From positions 31,050,061 through 31,114,060 of the forward strand of contig NC_056038.1 of assembly GCF_004379255.2 (NCBI RefSeq): a DNA stretch of 64,000 nucleotides, in the 5' to 3' direction. This DNA is from Salvia splendens. Its lineage: Eukaryota; Streptophyta; Magnoliopsida; Lamiales; Lamiaceae. Under the pieces are notes generated by a model that did not search any database, was not told the DNA's origin, and saw nothing but the letters and a program-made list of their open reading frames with translations. The position numbers were made by a program, and so were the translations under genes. Below, one piece after another: positions 1 through 12,006 of this stretch (its first letter is position 1; every line of letters begins with the position of its first letter).

Positions 1-247
1 GGGCTAGAAATTTTTGCATTATGGGTAAAATGTATTTTGCAAAATTAACTAGGTATCATTGATACGTAACATGCCAAAATGGGTGGTTACATATGTGACT
101 GAAACATAGATTTTTTAATGGGCTTTGTGCGGGCCGGATACAGAACACGGGCTATTAAGTTTATTAACATAGCTACCAAATGCACAAATAAACCCGGATT
201 AATCCTCTTATCTAATCGTAACATAGCTACCAACGAGGCCTAATACT

Positions 248-425
248 CCATCTGTTCCACAAAAGATGTCGCATTAGGACGACACAAGATTTTAGAAGGT
301 TTTGTTTTTTTTTATGTTAAATAGAGAGAGAAAATATAATTTTTATATTCATGTGAGAGCGAACTTTTCTAAAAATAAAAATGTGGCATCTTTTGTAGAA
401 CAAAGTAGAAAGGAAAGTGTGTGCA
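248..425. repeat. Stowaway-like MITE copy, degenerate
   Basis: The left edge resembles the CTCC(C/A)TC(C/T)GT ends of Stowaway MITEs and the right part returns an inverted version around 'gcatcttttgtagaacaaag'. The interior (about 298-420) closely matches a second copy at 49920-50117, including a shared 'gagagagaaaatataatttt' stretch, so this is a dispersed family. The terminal TA duplication is not clear here. The identity as Stowaway is inference from the ends. Confidence 0.5.
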
Positions 426-600
426 GAGCCTTTGTCCTGTCGACATTATTGTAATAGGTGCCGAGTTCGAACCATCTTGACATCAATTATAATTTCCTCC
501 TTTCTATAGTAATTTATTTGTAATTTCATCAATTGTAATTAAATTTCCTTCTTAATATAGAAGTTTGTTTTTTTTAAAAGTAAAAAATAAAAAGAAAAAT
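420..600 (+). repeat. possible tRNA-derived SINE remnant
   Basis: At about 463-473 there is a good match to the internal B box of tRNA-type Pol III promoters (GAGTTCGAACC), preceded by a weak A-box-like stretch and followed by an AT-rich tail. This arrangement fits a short interspersed element. No target-site duplication was identified, so the call is tentative. Confidence 0.3.
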
Positions 601-1036
601 GTGACATCCATCATGTAATCGTGTCATCTTTCATGCTATGTACGTACCACTTAATTATAACCCTATTGGACAACTGATTAATGATAAGATATTATAATAT
701 CCACGGATAAATTGAATATATTTTGTAACCATTATCAATTTATGATAAATGATAAATGTTTTAAAAAGAAAACAATTTTAACTCAAGTAAACAATAGTTC
801 ATACTAAAAATGTAATTATAATACGGAGTATTGCTTTTGTTTTATTTTATTTTATTTTATTTTCCTTTTGTAGAAAATGCACTTATATATACAAATTTAG
901 AAAAAACATTTTGGAAGTGGGCAAAGAATAAATATTTGAGCAGTAATTGCAAAATAATGGAGGGAAGGTGGGGACATATGTTTGTGGGCCCAACATCCAT
1001 ATATCACCTAATCTACTCGCAGAAAATTTTCCATTC

Positions 1037-1037
1037 A

Positions 1038-1073
<36 letters not shown>

Positions 1074-1074
1074 A
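1037..1074. repeat. compound (CT)n(CA)n microsatellite
   Basis: A run of CT dinucleotides passes directly into CA dinucleotides about 190 bp upstream of the CIP7-like start codon. CT-rich tracts are common in plant 5' leaders and promoters. Further CT runs occur at about 1222-1250, so the tract may lie in the 5' UTR. The remainder of 1-1262 shows no gene. Confidence 0.85.
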
Positions 1075-1262
1075 AAGAAGTCTCACACTTGGCATGTGCA
1101 CTGCTCCATCAGTTCTTGCTGGATCTCCCTCATGTCCAGTTAAGATTTCAAAAAAAGGTTTTTGAATGTCACGTTCAAGAACATGAGCTTGCAGTTCAAT
1201 ACACCCCAACTTTAGAGCTCAATCTCTCTCTCTCTCGCCATCTCTCCTCACTCTGTGGGAGC

Positions 1263-4200
1263 ATGGATTCCAACACCATCCTTGATCATGCTCTCTTCCA
1301 ACTAACCCCAACAAGAACAAGGTAAAATCTCTCACTCTCTGCTTCATCTCAATCGCAGTCCTACTTTGTGCTTCTCGCTCAATTCTGGCCAATTAGATGT
1401 TACTAATTAGAAATTCGGTTGTGTGGGTTCGTTTGATTGGAAAAAAGATGCGATCTTGTTGTGTTTTCTGGGAAGAAGAGCGAGAAATTGGCATCTGGGC
1501 TTTTGGAACCCTTCGTTGCTCACTTGAAATATGCTAAAGATCAGATTCCAAAAGGGGGTTATTCGATAACTCTTCGCCCCCCACGCGATGATGCCTCGTG
1601 GTTCACTAAGGCCACATTTCAAAGGTAATTTTGTAATGATTGAGCTTAGAAATGTATTTGGATTAGTATTTTGGTGTGAATTTGATGAATATTGTAGCAT
1701 TGTTGACAAACTTATTCCTTCCATATTGCTTGATCCATGTATTGCTTTGCTGTGGAATCTTTATGAACTTGTCTTGGCGATTAGATATACAATTACTGAT
1801 AATCTTGGAGGTATAACCGTATAAGAGTGTGCCGTTGAGAGAGAATAAATATTTGGGATATACATTATGTTGGTGAAGTTTTAAATTTACAGCTATGGAT
1901 CAAAGAGGATGTTGCTTTTCTCATTCTTTTTACCAATTTGTAACTGCAGATTTGTACGTTTTGTGAGCACGCCCGAGATTCTTGAGAGAATTGTACATAT
2001 TGAGCGAGAAATTTTGCAGATTGATAGTTCAACTCAATCTAATGAAAATCCTACAGCGGACGAGGAAGGTATATAGGCATACCTTATTAATGAGAATATC
2101 ATATGTAGTAGGGACATATATAGTGGATTTTGTCTCTTAGACTATACTTGGTATATGATTTATCTCTCCAGTTAACATACATGATAGGTTGGAAGTGTTG
2201 ATAAGTTTAGAGAAAGTAAATCAATTCCGAGTTTACTTATCAAACACAATGTGTTATTAGGGAACATATCAGCAGATGGGAACCTGAAGAAATCAACTAA
2301 TTCTTCTAAGGTATTTAAACTTAAACTTAGAGGTAGATGTTCATTTTTAAAGTTTTCACCCAACTCAATTTGTTTGTCGTGGCTGTTTAGTTATCCTCCG
2401 AAGAAGAAGATCATGGGGCTGAACTGAGAGAACACTCTAGGTAGTTGATTCTCATTCATGAAACTCTGTGGAACTTGTAGATCCAGAAACTAAGTCGTTT
2501 ACTTGTTCTTCTGAGAAGGGCTCGTCTTCAACGTCTTATGGATACTCGAAAAGCATTACTTCTGAAAGAGCAAGCCATGGCTTATGTCCGTGCAGTTGTG
2601 GCTGGATATGAAATGGAGGACATTGATGATCTTATATGCTTTGCTGATACATTTGGAGCCTCACGGCTAAGGTAACCACTGCTACTTCTTCCCTGTTTCT
2701 GTGTAAGTAAGCAATGAATAAATATTATCTCACCTTTGCTTGATTACTTGATTCGGTATGCCCAGAATCTTCATACATCATTTAGTGAGGTAGCCATAAG
2801 TAACAACTGATACAATGTTATTGGGTCATGCAGTGTTAATGTTGTATCAATCTTTCCAGTTATAATTGATAGAATTTTAGTAGGGAAAATACTATTTTCT
2901 ACTAATTTTAATGGCTTCATAAAGATCTTTCTGTACCTTAGTAATCAATTTCTTCTCTTGTAGGGAGGCATGCACCGATTTCAAGGAGCTATACAATAGG
3001 AAACATTCAGATGATCGATGGATGGATGAATTAGCAGCAGTGCAAGCATCAGCTATGACTGACCTTCCATATCTGCCAACGTCTGGAGTTATGCTCACAG
3101 GTGAAAATTTCCAGGGCAATGGATTCTCTGTGCCACTTGAGAGAACCGGCTCCTCCGACCCTCTATCTGACACGGATAAGAGCAAAGGTATGTTTTGCAT
3201 TGCTGTGAGGATATTGTGTCTGGAGTATGACTCCTCGTGCATAGAGTTTAGCGCGTCTAATCTATGAGTTTGCTTGGTTGCAGAAAATGGTTCTACTGGT
3301 GAACAGAGACCGAATATGCAGCATGTGCCATGGATGAATCAGATTCCTCCATATATGTACAACTTTCAATGCCCGATGCAGCAAATGCCAGCGTACCAAG
3401 GTTATCCTTACCCAGGCATGCCGCAATATTATCCAGGGAATATGGGATGGCCATCTCCAGGTGGCCCTAATTCAACGAAGAATCATAGATCATCTCGGAG
3501 GAAGGAGAAATCTTTTAATGCAAATGATGCAGATATTTCTGAGGAAGATGAAAGTACTGCTTCTGGTGATTCAGATGCTGGGACTGACTCAAATGAGGAA
3601 CAAGAGCAAGATAATAAGCCTTCGTCAAGGGGGCTGAAGCAGGGGAAGAAGAACAAGAAGAAATCTTCCAAAACGGTTGTTATCCGTAACATAAACTACA
3701 TAACTTCCCAGAGGCGCAATGGAGAAGATAATGAGTTCTCTGAAGAGTCTTCGGGAGAAGCACTGTCGCTTGATGATGTCTCCATCAGAAAAGGGGTTGA
3801 TGATGCAATTGCATCGCTAGAGAAACATGCCCACCCTAAAGCACGTAAAAGCAGAGGAAAACATGAACTTGATGCTGATGTTTCTGAAGGAGGGAAGTCT
3901 GCTGATCCTTGGGGTGCTTTTCAGAATCTTCTCCTTAGTAATGAAGACTCGAAGCCCAGTGAAACAATGAAGCATCACGCTAGAGATCCCATGGATGAAC
4001 AATTTATGATGAACAGTTCCAATGGTGGTGGGCTTTCACACAACACTAGCGATGCATTTCACTTGGAATCTGAGAAAGTAAAGAGACAGCCTTCAACTAG
4101 TGATGATTCTGTTCTTGTGATTCACGGAGAGGGAAAGAATGGTGGCAACACTCACACTATGGATTTTGCAAATGGTGAAGAAATGCGAACGGCTATGAAG

Positions 4201-5173
4201 AAAACTGTTTCTGAAAATGAGAATGCGTTGTTTACACAACAATCCAGAGGATCAGGAACCACACTGGGAGCTTTACAAGATTTCTCCTCAGAATCAACCA
4301 CTATTAGGAACAGAAGAGAGGAAGACTGGTTCATTGTCAACTCACAAACTCAAAGGCACTCGGAATTTGTCAATCATGACTCCCACTCCTACACAAGCGA
4401 CATGGTCAAGAAAGAAGCAGAGAGAGGGGCTTCTGTGGTTGATGACTCCTTCATCATAGAATCAAGATCAAGAGTTGACGATCAGTATGTCTCTAACTGG
4501 AGAACAGACATCATAATGGATGGTGAGATGGACATGACCCCCCAGATAGAAAACGGAAATCCAGCCATTTCTAGCTCTGCTGAACCTGATGATCTCTGTA
4601 TGATGCTTGTAAGGGAGTCACAAGAATCTGGTGCATCCTGGACACCGGACATGGATTATGAAGTCGAAATATCTTACAATGAAGCTGATAAAAAATCTTC
4701 AGCCACCAAGCTGAATGGTGAAGCTGCAGAGGAAGTTGTTTCCAATGGTAAACAAGCCAATGGCAAGAAAAATGCAGGTCCGACAGCTAAGATTCCAGGG
4801 AGATCTCGTGTTTTGGGGGGATCTCCCGCTGGAAAACCAGATCCCTATTCCAAAACTAAAAAGATATCTTCAGCAAGTAGGCTACTGACTCAAAAGAGCA
4901 AGCTGCAGAGGGTATTGTCACTACATATTTGCATAAAATTCAACTTCTTTATCCTACTTTTTGCCTGATGCTTATGATCTCATACAGGAAGAAGAGGAGC
5001 GCAAGAGACTGGAAGATGCGCTGATCCAACGCCAGAAGAGAATCGCTGAAAGGTCAGCTATCAGTGGTTTGTCTCCTGCAGCATCCAAGAAACTTCCTGT
5101 TGGAAGCAAATCAGCTCCTCCTAAGCTCGACAGGATCAGATCTTCGTCTGCAGCCCGTGCTCCAAAAAGTTAA
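1263..5173 (+). CDS. COP1-interacting protein 7 (CIP7)-like protein
   Basis: Nine exons join in frame to a protein of about 880 residues. Approximate exon starts are 1263, 1449, 1950, 2262, 2392, 2514, 2964, 3284 and 4988. The start is the ATG at 1263, which gives [20 protein letters not shown], the conserved beginning of the plant CIP7/COP1-interacting-related family. Next come the conserved [19 protein letters not shown] and SITLRPP blocks and a charged segment around [17 protein letters not shown] long low-complexity middle is rich in S, D, E and K and contains [21 protein letters not shown] and [11 protein letters not shown]. The tail is a basic coiled-coil ([23 protein letters not shown]) ending in [10 protein letters not shown]. 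Known of the family: CIP7 is a nuclear protein that binds the photomorphogenesis repressor COP1 and promotes light-responsive expression. All splice junctions I checked are GT-AG, and I saw no stop or frame break. Confidence 0.88.
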
Positions 5174-6093
5174 GTCAGCCTAAAACTCACCGCAATATCT
5201 GATTCTGCCATCATCGTGAAAGACTTACGTATGAAAATACAATCTATCTGAGCAAAGCGGAGTAGACTTTTTCCGGGTTGGAGAGCTGTGCTTGATCATT
5301 GTGGCCTTCCACTATGGTTGAGCTTCGCTGTTGTTGTATATGCCATTTTTTGAGATTGTATATTCAATTTATTTATTCTTCTTATAGTGTGTATCTGCAA
5401 TAAATAAATGGATTATATACGTGTGTCACCACAAACTGAAGTTGACTGCTGGAGATTTCAAACTTATTTTGAGGTTTGTTTATATTCATTCATACTCGTC
5501 CAAATACAGTTTCCATGTCATGTATTTATTGGAAAGTTGGTGGGTTTTTTTCCTATTTTTGTTCGAGTGTCAAAAACTCTGAATATTTCAAAGCTCGGAT
5601 TCTTCCACCTTTGTAGTAGTTTTTAGCAATCTTGACTTTCTTATTCAATTATTTTTTTAAACTGAAAAGTGATTTGTAGCTCGAATCATGTGCAACTGCA
5701 CATTTAAAATTTGTTGGTTCTTTAACCTAACAAAATTAAAGTAACTTGATTCGAAGTATGTTCAAACTTGATTTTTATACTTTGTAAATTTGGAATAAAT
5801 TTACATAGCAATTCAATATCAATTTCTCTCATTCCATGTATTTAACGCAGTTGAAAATAAAAAATGTAGTACTCCACTACTAAGTTTCTAATTATGAAAA
5901 GATAATTTAGACAGCAAATTAGTAGGGCCCTTGAACCGCGAAAAAAACGGTAATTCGCGGCATTGGTCTTAAAAAAAGGTAAATGAGAATCTGGAGGGTT
6001 TGGCTCCAATTTCTTCCCCGGTAAGAAAAATCAGAAGGGCGAAGAACAAAGTTGTCCACTGGGGATTCATTCATCAACAAGTGACAAACGAAA
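5174..6093. other. intergenic; 3' UTR then AT-rich spacer
   Basis: The first 200-250 bp are probably the 3' UTR of the CIP7-like gene, with AATAAA-like signals at about 5399-5408. The rest is AT-rich and I see no convincing gene or mobile element. Confidence 0.6.
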
Positions 6094-6456
6094 TTGGGAT
6101 GCACGTTATCAAATTATTTATATTTTTGGATTAAATCTAAATTTGTCTTAATGTTCCCTGCAACAATATTGATCGTTTCTTTTTTTATAGTTTATTCAAG
6201 TAAATATTCTTTCGAACAATTCACAGAGTTTTTGTCAAACCAAGGGGGGCTGGCGAATGTCTTTAGTTTTTTTATCAATAGTAGGCACAAATTATGGGGG
6301 GGTTTTGAGAGCTCTATAAAAGTTCTCATTGTTGTTTCCATGTCAGCTGGTGCATTTTTTGGTGTTGCACTTTCCTGTTCTATAAGAAGCCTTCTACATT
6401 TGAGGTACTGTTTTTCAATTTTCCCAGATCTTTTTTACAATTCTTGTTTTTTTTAG
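6094..6456 (+). other. unassigned open frame, possible 5' exon of the next gene
   Basis: An open frame encodes about 100 residues with two hydrophobic, possibly membrane-spanning stretches (MFPATILIVSFFIVYSS and KVLIVVSMSAGAFFGVALS). It ends near a potential GT donor after SIRSLLHLR. I do not recognise it and it lacks similarity to the family of the next gene. It may be a chance frame, a 5' leader or a separate small exon. Transcript data would decide. Confidence 0.2.
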
Positions 6457-6659
6457 CTACATATTTATTGCATGGTGATGTTTCAGCACTGATTGTGATC
6501 TTTTTCGGAATTCAGAAGAAATCATGATTATGATTAAGATATAATCTCCTTTCACATGTGTTCGTTGAGAGTTCAATGCTGTTTATTGACTTGTGGTTCT
6601 GAAATGAAACTAGCAAATAAATGTGATACTAATATAGGAAAAAGGAATATGGTTCTTAC

Positions 6660-9403
6660 ATGGAAATTTATGGTGAAAATGGCAGAAAAGTGGGATTGAG
6701 ACCAAAAATAATTCCAAGCATTATTACATCTAGGAATGTCAATGTCATGAATGTTCCAACGGTTAGTAGTCCACGTGGAGTGGCTGGCAGTTTGGGTTCC
6801 ATGACAGAGATTAGGGACAAAATTGGCTGCTTCAGAGACTTGCTTGATTTCTCACCTTGCGCCGGCTCTGCTACTCTGCTCGAGGTGACTAATCTTCTTG
6901 CTGATCTTTAGTTGATTGAACTTGGAACTCATGTTGTTGCTTTGTCTTTCCTCAGCTGTTAGTGTTGACCCTTCATGATATATTCCAACGGTATCCTAAG
7001 ATCAAACCGGCCTCAGAATTTCAGGAAGCGGACATTCAAAAGGTTACCTTACTTACTATTCAAGCTCTTGGAGTTTCCTATGTCTTTACTGTTAGAGAAA
7101 GAAAAGTGTAATTTGGCTGTGTTGATTGAGGGGCAGGCTCTGAAAGTCTTATGTAATACTCTGCAATCACTCGGAGATCTGTGGACAACGGAGAAGTGGA
7201 TGGTCCGATGCAGATATGATTCCTCAATGAAATTGCAACACTCTGAGTTAGAGCACATTTGTATGTTGTATGTTGTCCTCAAGTAGCATGTGATTAATCT
7301 GTTCAGGTGGATAAAATGTTTCTTGCTTTTGTCACTTTGTAGCTTTGTTGATGCTCGAAGACATTATTAAGCTAGCACGGAGGAGGCTGTGTGATGAGAT
7401 GGATGATGACGATGAAGATGATAATATGAGTGACAACAGGCCTGCAGGAAATGCGTTTTCAAAGGTGTTTTCTGCCACTTATTTTGATAACAGATCATCG
7501 TATTGTGGATCTCCGATGACTCCTACTTCGGTCCTTCAAGGAGCGTGGAACTCTCCAACTTGCTCGGAGAAGGGGGCGTCGTATTCACCCCATGATCTCA
7601 TGTCGGCTAGAAGTGGGAAACTAAGCCCCATGGACATGAAGCGCCTCTCATTCCATATGATTCCTCATGCAGTTACTATTTCCCAAGATCCTAAAAACAT
7701 GGTGCTAATAAATAATTTGGAGAAGGAACAGAGAGAGCATCATGATATCAATAAGGATGATGTGGTGGGAGGAATGGAAATGATTGATGTTGTTATTCAT
7801 GATTCTCAAAATGATGGTACAAAGATTTCTTCTCTTGTGAGAAGACATGGAAGAAACTTGATTGGTGTTGGAAATCAGACAACTCCACACATGATGGTGT
7901 GGCCTTGTTTGCAAACACTTCTTGAGTTGCCTATTCCACCATCATCGCCGCCACCACTAATTACACCTAGCAAATTGACAGTCGCACCCCCTCCACCACC
8001 GCCACTCAGTAGTACACCAATCAGGTTGCCAGTGCCACCCCCTCCACCTCCACTCGCGATGACCGCATCAAAGGGAAACGGACCAGCTATTCCACCGCCT
8101 CCTCCTCCACCCGTGGGCGCATCAAACAGGCAGCCACCACTGCCACCATTGGCACCAACATTAAACGGATCAGCTCCACCACCCCCTCCCGGGCCTGCCT
8201 GCCTTAGTCCAAAGAAATCAGCAAGCAAATTGAAGAGGTCTGCACACATGGGAAATCTGTATCGAACTCTCAAAGGCAAAGTAGAAGGATTGGCTTCATA
8301 TGGAAAATCAGCAGGGCAAAAGGCTAAAGTCGGAGGAGGAACCTCCAATGGAGGGAAACAAGGAATGGCCGATGCATTAGCAGAGATGACAAAAAGGTAT
8401 TCGCCAAAATATATGATAACTATCTATTTCAAAAATCTTGAGACATGAATTCATCCTGAAACACAATTCCCTCAGGTCAGCATATTTCATGCAAATTGAA
8501 GAAGATGTCAAGAATTATGAGGCAGTGATAAAGGAGTTGAAAACTTCCATCGGGTCCTTCCAGCCATCCGACATGGCCGAGCTCATCAAATTCCACAAAC
8601 ACGTAGAATCTCACCTCGAAAAACTAACAGATGAACCTCAGGTTTGATCATGCAACCCCTCCCCTGTTTTAACAACACAATGATCATCAATTCATTCATC
8701 AAGAATCATACTATATTTTCAATGAGTGATAATATATGACAGGTGCTAGCAAGATTTGAGGATTTCCCAAGCAAGAAACTGGAAGCTATAAGGATGTCAG
8801 CAACTCTGCATCTAAAGTTAGATGCAATCGTCACCACTCTGCTCAACTGGCAAATAGTCGCACCTGCTGGCAAACTCCTCGACAAAGCTGAAGCTTACTT
8901 CAACAAGGTAAGTTTCATCACTACTAATTAACCAACACCCCTTTTTTCATTTCACTAATTAGCTTTGCCACATCCAGATCAAGGTAGAACTCGATGCACT
9001 AGAGCGGACTAAAGACGAAGAGCTGAAGAGATTCCAAGCTCAGAAAATCAATTTTGATTTCGGAATCCTAGTACGCATCAAAGAAATGATGGTTGATGTT
9101 TCTTCTAGCTGCATGGAGTTGGCTCTTAAGGTCAGTTTTATTTTCCAACACAAACTCATAAGTTTATATTCTGCTATAAATTAATAAACTTATAATGTAG
9201 TCATGTGACTGATGCAGGAGAAGAAAGAAGCCAATGCTAAAGAAATGAAAGAACAAAATAGTGGAGGGAAGAGTGTATCATCAAAGATCCTATGGAGGGC
9301 CTTCCAGTTTGCATTCCGTGTCTACACATTCGCCGGTGGACACGACGACCGCGCCGACAAGCTCACTAGGGAAGTGGCACATGAAATTGAGAGCCATAAC
9401 TAA
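6660..9403 (+). CDS. uncharacterised At4g04980-like proline-rich protein
   Basis: Eight exons give about 720 residues. Approximate exon starts are 6660, 6957, 7137, 7343, 8475, 8743, 8979 and 9218. The N-terminal domain (MTEIRDKIGCFRDLLDFSPC, then LTLHDIFQRYPKIKP, then WTTEKWMVRCRYDSSMKLQ) matches the plant family typified by At4g04980. Exon 4 holds an acidic run (DEMDDDDEDDN) followed by a formin-FH1-like proline region (about 7930-8200) with repeated PPPPPP blocks. The C-terminal part (EEDVKNYEAVIKELKTSI, FDFGILVRIKEMMVDVSSSC, KILWRAFQFAFRVYTFAGGHDD) is predicted helical and resembles the C-terminal domain of the CHUP1/IPGA1-related group, hinting at a cytoskeletal role; no function is shown here. 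The 5' end is uncertain: the ATG at 6660 is the first in frame after a likely acceptor, and an upstream exon is possible. Confidence 0.75.
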
Positions 9404-10744
9404 TCAAAGACTACGCAGGACACCATCCCAATGTTCGTTTTGTCACATAAAAAGCCAATCCCCACTCCCCAAAAAACAAGCCCTATATATAAAATATAGA
9501 TGCTTGAGACGCTATTTATTGAACTTGCTGGCATTTCCAAGTGTATATGATTCAGTAAATTATTTCGTCCAAATTATTTGAGCCATGCATTTTGCATATA
9601 TGGTCGTTGCATGTTGATGTGTGCTGTGGTGTGAAGAATTTTTGGCTTCTGCTTAAACCTTAAAAAATGTAGTAATATTCCTGATAGGATCAAAACTAGC
9701 TTGTTGTGCTGTGGTGTGAAAGAATAAAATGCTCAATAGCCAACTTTTATACGGTACATAAAATAATTATAATTTCAGATTGTTCTACTTAATTTCTTGA
9801 AGGTTGTATGTTAGCACAAGTTTTGAAATCAACTAATAAAGTGATTTATTAATCGTTAATGCACATAAACAGTAGTATATAACATTTTAGATTTGTATGG
9901 AATTTTAGTTAATTCAACTAACATGGTAGTGATAAAATGCAAACTCATACAAACTCCAAACTATGATCTGGACCGTTAAAAAATATCAACAGATGACAAA
10001 ATAGTAGCAACAGAAAATGTCAACACAGTGTCAACATAGAGGAAACGGACCAACAAATGAAAGAGTTTCTATTTGTAGAAACAGACTATTTCAATTGTTT
10101 GTTGTTGTATCCACACTTTTTATAAATACAGAATGGCATTAAATACACACAACACACTATGAATGGAAAAGAAAGTCAAGTATTGCATGAGCCCAAAGGT
10201 CTCGCATTTGAGTTCACTATAATGCTGCCTTTAAGCATTTTTTATATTTCAACATTTTTTAAATTATTTAAAGTGTTTATTCTTTTATATTTTGACTCAA
10301 CATTTTTTAAAGTATTGAAATTCGACAAGTAACTAAAATTAAACAGGAAAATAATGATGTTAGATTGAAACGAAGTGGGTTTGTATTCGGCTCATTAGTT
10401 TAAGCAAACTTTAATTGGACCATTTTCGAACCAAGACATAGGTACATCAAAAATCCAAAGCATAACCCTGTCCAATACCGACCCAAATAAGAGCCTCTCA
10501 AATTATTTACGCTAAATTCAAATCAATTTTAGTGTACATTCATGTTATTAAATAGTGACTTTACTTTGATCATTTATACTAAATTTAAATTTAAAAGAAT
10601 ATTTTATATCCACTTACTTTTTACAACTCACAAAATCTCAAAAAAGTGATTTGAATTTATTTTAGCGTAAACCTAAAAATGGGTATATCTTGTTTTAAAA
10701 CCTAAAATAAGACAGGTTTTGGAGCACTTGTTATATACCAATTT
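9404..10744. other. intergenic, AT-rich
   Basis: The first few hundred bases are probably the 3' UTR of the At4g04980-like gene. A B-box-like motif near 10206-10225 could be a decayed SINE, but it is weak. I see no coding region. Confidence 0.5.
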
Positions 10745-10850
10745 GGAGAACTCATCCAAAAAAACTAACCAGATAAATATCTCATTTAGTCTATAAACCC
10801 CATATTGATTGCTCTTACGGTCGTGTGAGGCATTGAATTCGTAAAGATCG
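10745..10850 (-). repeat. snRNA-promoter-like repeat, copy 1 (decayed)
   Basis: This segment aligns to 17336-17435 in the same orientation: shared 'ggagaactcat', 'catttagtctataaac' and 'attgctctta' blocks. In copy 2 the minus strand carries a plant snRNA Upstream Sequence Element and a TATA-like box. Here the USE equivalent has several mismatches. The two copies sit on either side of the Mutator-like element and would have been about 290 bp apart before its insertion. Confidence 0.55.
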
Positions 10851-10978
10851 ACCTCCTTAAGGGCCAACATCCTCATTGGTCATGTCTGCTTCTTTACGTG
10901 AGAAAATCGGGTTTCTAGGGCAGTTTACATTAAAGATTACGTAAATGTACTCATTTTGTTATCTATTCCACATATGGG

Positions 10979-11260
10979 AAAAACGCCAATGAAATTAGCG
11001 TGTCTTTAAGTAAAAACTCCAATGTTAATGGCGTGTTTATACGTAAAGACGCCAACGTACGTGGCGTTTTATAATTGTGTCGTATTTTGGGCGTATTCTC
11101 TCCAATTGCAAGTACGTTTAAAAACGCCAACTTGGTTGGCGTGTTTAGTAGCAAAAAACGCCAACCTGAGTGGCGTGTTTACTTGTTTTTGCAAAAAACG
11201 CCAACCTGAGTGGCGTGATTACCTAGTCACGAAAAACGCCAACCTGAGTGGCGTGTTTTC
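10979..11260. repeat. left subterminal array of seven 19-bp inverted units
   Basis: Seven units have the form ACGCCA, 7 variable bases, TGGCGT (small arm mismatches in two). Unit starts are about 10983, 11016, 11049, 11124, 11158, 11198 and 11236. Most are flanked by A-rich sequence on the left and GTTT on the right. Cores differ (ATGAAAT, ATGTTAA, ACGTACG, ACTTGGT), but the last three units share ACCTGAG. The array starts about 80 bp inside the element. Confidence 0.9.
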
Positions 11261-11261
11261 A

Positions 11262-12006
11262 CAGGCTGATATACCAGTCGTGCCTCCCCCAAATCGCGAA
11301 AATCTCACAATACACACACTTCGCGATTTCTCCAAGCTGCGCGCCTTCTCTCCGCGAAATCGCCCCCCTCTCCGTGATTTCGGCCTACATTCATCAATCG
11401 GTGCTATTCTTCCCCAAATTCATCTATTTTCTTCGGTTAGTATGCTTACCTTTTACATTATTAGAGTAAGTGGTGGATAGTTAGCTAGGGTTTGTAATGG
11501 GTTGTGAATTGAGTAGAAATATTATGCATTTTGGATTGGTTGAATGACATTATTGTTGATTATTATGTTGGATTGTTTGGGTTTAATTGAATTTGTGTAT
11601 AAATTTGATTATAAACCTAAACCCTATGGTTGTTATAGCTAAAAAATTGGGCAAATTGTTTTGGTTTATGTGGGTTTTGGTTGATGTATGTTGATTAGTT
11701 TGAATTGTTAAATTTGTTTATATTGTTAGGTTTGTCAAATTGAAATTGGACAAATTGAAATTGTTAGGTTAGACAAAATTGAAATTGGGCAAATTGAAAT
11801 TGTTAGGTTGGACGAATTGTTAATTTAAATTGTTAATTTTGTGTAGATGAATTGGATTATGATTTTGAATGTGCAATGTTGTGTAGGTGAATTATTTGAT
11901 GTTGGTGTTCAATTTTGTGATATTGGATTAAATTGTATCTAATTATTGAAATGGTTTATGGTTGGTTATTGTTGAATTTGGATTATAAATGTTGTGTAGG
12001 TAAATT
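11262..12006 (+). promoter_or_regulatory. 5' region and probable 5'-UTR intron of PMD gene 1
   Basis: The segment to about 11535 belongs to the long terminal inverted repeat, with short 'cgcgatttc' and 'gcgaaatcgc' motifs at 11290-11385. A plausible donor (CG followed by GTTAGT) at about 11436 and an acceptor at about 12000 (GTGTAG) frame a roughly 560-nt leader intron. Inside it, 11727-11835 is a short minisatellite with a unit around 'gttaggttggacaaattg'. No other gene is visible. Confidence 0.45.

Noticed and set aside
7875..8348. Glycine-rich protein on the minus strand
   Set aside because: It is the antisense of the polyproline exon of the At4g04980-like gene.
10979..11260. CRISPR-like array of repeats separated by variable bases
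   Set aside because: The units are short palindromes with variable cores inside a plant transposon end, spacing is irregular, and there are no cas genes. The host is a eukaryote.
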